Part shown: positions 61,475-64,000 of the stretch, piece by piece
How positions within the stretch are numbered: the stretch's first letter is position 1
Layout: each line of letters starts with the position of its first letter
Origin: Tetradesmus obliquus
Taxonomy: Eukaryota > Chlorophyta > Chlorophyceae > Sphaeropleales > Scenedesmaceae
Direction of reading: 5' to 3'
NCBI GenBank assembly: GCA_030272155.1
Contig: CP126192.1
Span: 6,172,501-6,236,500, forward strand
DNA length: 64,000 nucleotides
Notes under the pieces: model-generated
Database searches by the model: none
Seen by the model: the letters and a program-made list of their open reading frames with translations, nothing else
Told to the model about the DNA's origin: nothing
Translations under genes and position numbers: made by a program

Positions 61475-63627
61475 TTTGCCTGTTTGTCGCAACAATACAC
61501 GACTGTACAGCTGAGAAAAGAGGGAGAGCTACGCTCCCGGGCAGGATATCAAGCACAGCTGAACTTTCACACAGCTAAACCGCGAAAGCCCTTAGCGGTG
61601 CTCTGCCACCTGTGTCCCTTTAGCGCGGAACCTGCTCAGACAACTGTAAGAGCTTGTGTATCTGACGCGTTATGCAGTGCGTTGTTATTGCTGCCAGCTC
61701 CTGTTATTTTGCTGTGCAGCACCTGGTGGTGCTGCTGTGCCGCATTCATTGCTGTCGGTCGGTGTTACAGATCATCACGGTCGTGCTGAATGACTACAAT
61801 CGACACACTGTACATCAGGCAGCAGCAACAGCACTAGCAGCAGCCTCTGCACAGGGAGCAGCAGCAGCAGCAACGTCAACATCAGCTGTAGTACACAGCA
61901 ACAGCAGGAACGATAGATTGGTGTGCTGTTGCACGGGCAGCTGGCGAGATCGAAACGATCAGTGTTGCGTGGACTTCGACATGTTTATTTGTCTCAATTC
62001 GTTACCGCTGCCAGCTCTCACACGTGACTTGCACTGAGGGTGTCAACATGAGCTGTTCAGTGCACCAGCAAATGGCAGCAATAACAGGTAGCAGGTTTGT
62101 TAGGGCTGTTGATCAAGGACTGCCATACTAAATGTTCATGGAGATGCTGACATCTTAGAACGGTAGTGAACTGGTTTATTTGCAGTCCGCCGTTGATCCC
62201 TGGGCCACTGCCAGTGGAGTCACTCCACTCCACGGTGGCACTCACGTCATGCTGCTGAACATCACTGCCGGCGGCATTACCCGGTGCTCTGTTACTTCCA
62301 TATACAGCAGCAACTTGTGTCGGTAACATAACAACACAGGCCATCAAAGGTGTGTGGCATGCTGCTGGTCTTGTACAAGATGGCGCTGAGCGTCTACTGT
62401 GCAGCGGCTGTCTGCAAAATCACTCAGCAGCCTAGCCGATCAATGCCAACAACCGTTTGCCAACTATTGAGGCTCGGCTGTAACGCATCACCCCTTCAGC
62501 CCGCCCCTCTACATGTGACATCAAAACCCCGCACAAGAACCCCAACCCCAGCCCATATAGAACACTTGAAGGTGCGCAGCTGTGCATGACCAGCGTGATT
62601 CGGCATCCTGGCTTTGTCTAGAATTCGTCATTTTACAACAAGCCCGGCCAGTCAGGCTGACCCGCTGCAGCTATGCGCGCAACGAAAGACACTACACAGT
62701 TCTACACGCATCAACGCAGCACCCTGCAGGAAAGCAATGGCAGGGCGTTCTTTCAAAATTGGTGCAGCAACGATGCGCTGCATCAGCAGAGCAACCTGTG
62801 TGCAGCGCAGCCGGCTGTCATGGGACAGACCACTGCTATACAGGTGCACCAAAGCATCTGCTGCTTTTGCCATGCTGTCATTTGCTACTTACAACAGCGT
62901 AGCATACAAGAAACGGCACACATGCACAGTGCCGTGGCATGTTTCCTGCCACAGCCACGCAAGCGTGCCAGCATGCCGCACAGCCGTGTATGACGCTCTG
63001 CAGCCGCAGCTAATAGTGTAGCCGGCGATGGCGCAATCACTACACAACCAAGCAGCAGCTGCAGCAACAACTGATGATAGGGTGAAAGCTTCTGCATGCA
63101 ACAGCCTCCTATGCTCAACATTGCACATGCTTCACACCTGGTCAAGCCACAACGCATGATGACAGCAGAGCTGTCCTTCCACAAACAACCATGTCATGTG
63201 ACAGCCTGATGCAACTAGCACGGGACCAGGTTGCACAAACAGATCCACTGCACCACTGCGCAGCGCTCTCTGCTGTCTGATATCGCAACAGCGCAAGCCA
63301 TGCAGTCCTCAGCTGCCACATGGTGCGTCATTCCCGGCAGAGCAGAGGCGTCCCCCATGCTGTGCACAACAACTCTTCGCCAGGGCACTGCTCAGACTGA
63401 TGTGCGTGTGTGCGGCTGCAGATGCTGCTGTCTCGCCTGGCTGCTTGTGACACCAGTGCACAGCCCGTGCATTGCACTCACCATTGCACAACCGCCATCA
63501 GCTCTGCTGACAAGCTCACTGAAATACTCCCAGTAGCAGTTGCTGCACGCCGCCAGGCAATCACACGCCAGCACAACTGCCGCTGCAGCGCAACTCACGC
63601 AACCGGGCTGCCAGCTCACATGCCAGC
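61475..63627. other. 2.2 kb spacer upstream of RPS11
   Basis: Promoter side of the RPS11 gene. Short CAG/GCA-rich tract at 61820-61880. No coding exon supported. Confidence 0.5.
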
Positions 63628-63751
63628 TCAGACTGCAGCTTCCTGCTTGGCTGCTGCAGCGGGCGCTGGCGCTGTGCTTCTGCTGCCGGCTGCTGCCTGC
63701 TTGCGCCTGCGCGCCTCCACCATGGACACCGCCATCTCCATCACGCCAGAC
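63628..63751 (-). CDS. Possible last exon of a gene entering from the right edge
   Basis: After a CTG-rich tract and a CCGCAG acceptor, the minus strand reads (phase 2 entry) SGVMEMAVSMVEARRRKQ, then a short Ala/Pro-rich tail, and stops at 63628-63630. The acceptor style and codon use match the genes in the window. Met at 63741 could alternatively start a 37-residue peptide. No family recognised; upstream exons would lie beyond position 64000 or in a long intron. Confidence 0.35.
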
Positions 63752-64000
63752 CTGCGGCAGCAGCAGCAGGAGCAGCAGCAGCATTAAGCCTCAGTCAGAG
63801 TTTGAAGCCCACTGCGCCGTCCGTTTCCAATCTGTGGGTCGCGCGCTGCCGCCTGTTGCCGCAGCGCACAACACAGTAGCCCACACAACAGCAAACAGCG
63901 AGCTAGCTATACACACATGCGCATGCAGGCACGCAATGCTTGCTGGCTTGACAGTCGCTCGTACAAGTGCATTCACAACAATCTGACATCAAGCAGATCG

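Overview
The window is nuclear DNA from a eukaryote, most likely a chlorophyte green alga. The support is spliced genes with many short introns, GT(G)-type donors, acceptors that end in CTG-rich tracts plus CAG, very frequent CAG/CTG codons and microsatellites, a plant/alga-type citrate synthase, a CUL4-class cullin, a 40S ribosomal protein split by introns, a sterol-4-carboxylate dehydrogenase, and a cellulose-synthase-like gene joined to GH9 sequence. A chlorophycean such as a Scenedesmus relative is a guess from codon and repeat style, not something the sequence proves. There are no bacterial operons, CRISPR arrays or recognisable tRNAs.

Layout from left to right: a SAND/SET-domain histone methyltransferase, possibly cut at its 5' end (+, 9-2871); mitochondrial citrate synthase (+, 3666-7068); 3.7 kb with no gene I can support; sterol-4-alpha-carboxylate 3-dehydrogenase (-, 13096-10771); a 100-residue single-pass membrane protein (-, 14192-13399); CUL4-type cullin (+, 14983-21974); 2.7 kb of spacer; a type II membrane glycosyltransferase-like protein (-, 27461-24657); an F-box/RCC1-repeat protein (-, 32708-29100); 2.9 kb of spacer; an 11-exon gene joining a processive GT2 synthase to a GH9 cellulase-like domain (-, 41787-35606); 2.9 kb of spacer; a Q/A-rich GATA zinc-finger protein (+, 44741-47859); a fatty acyl-CoA reductase-like protein (+, 48909-54621); 3.8 kb of spacer with a compositionally odd block; 40S ribosomal protein S11/uS17 (-, 61474-58459); and a possible last exon of a gene entering from the right edge (-, 63751-63628).

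Exon boundaries were set by hand, from GT/AG sites that keep phase and restore family motifs. For the eleven main genes every internal junction is phase-consistent. The genes do not form a pathway cluster; neighbours look functionally unrelated, as is usual in an algal nuclear genome.

Two observations stand out. First, the cellulose-synthase-like GT2 exons run in phase into a GH9 domain whose two catalytic acids appear to be replaced: Gly at the base position and Ala at the acid position. That is a synthase fused to a dead cellulase, reminiscent of the CesA-GH6 proteins of tunicates. Second, at about nine exon/intron junctions in four genes the adjoining intron holds one or more decayed tandem copies of the exon edge together with its splice site. 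I call these exon-edge echoes. They look like repeated local tandem duplications across splice junctions that create decoy splice sites.
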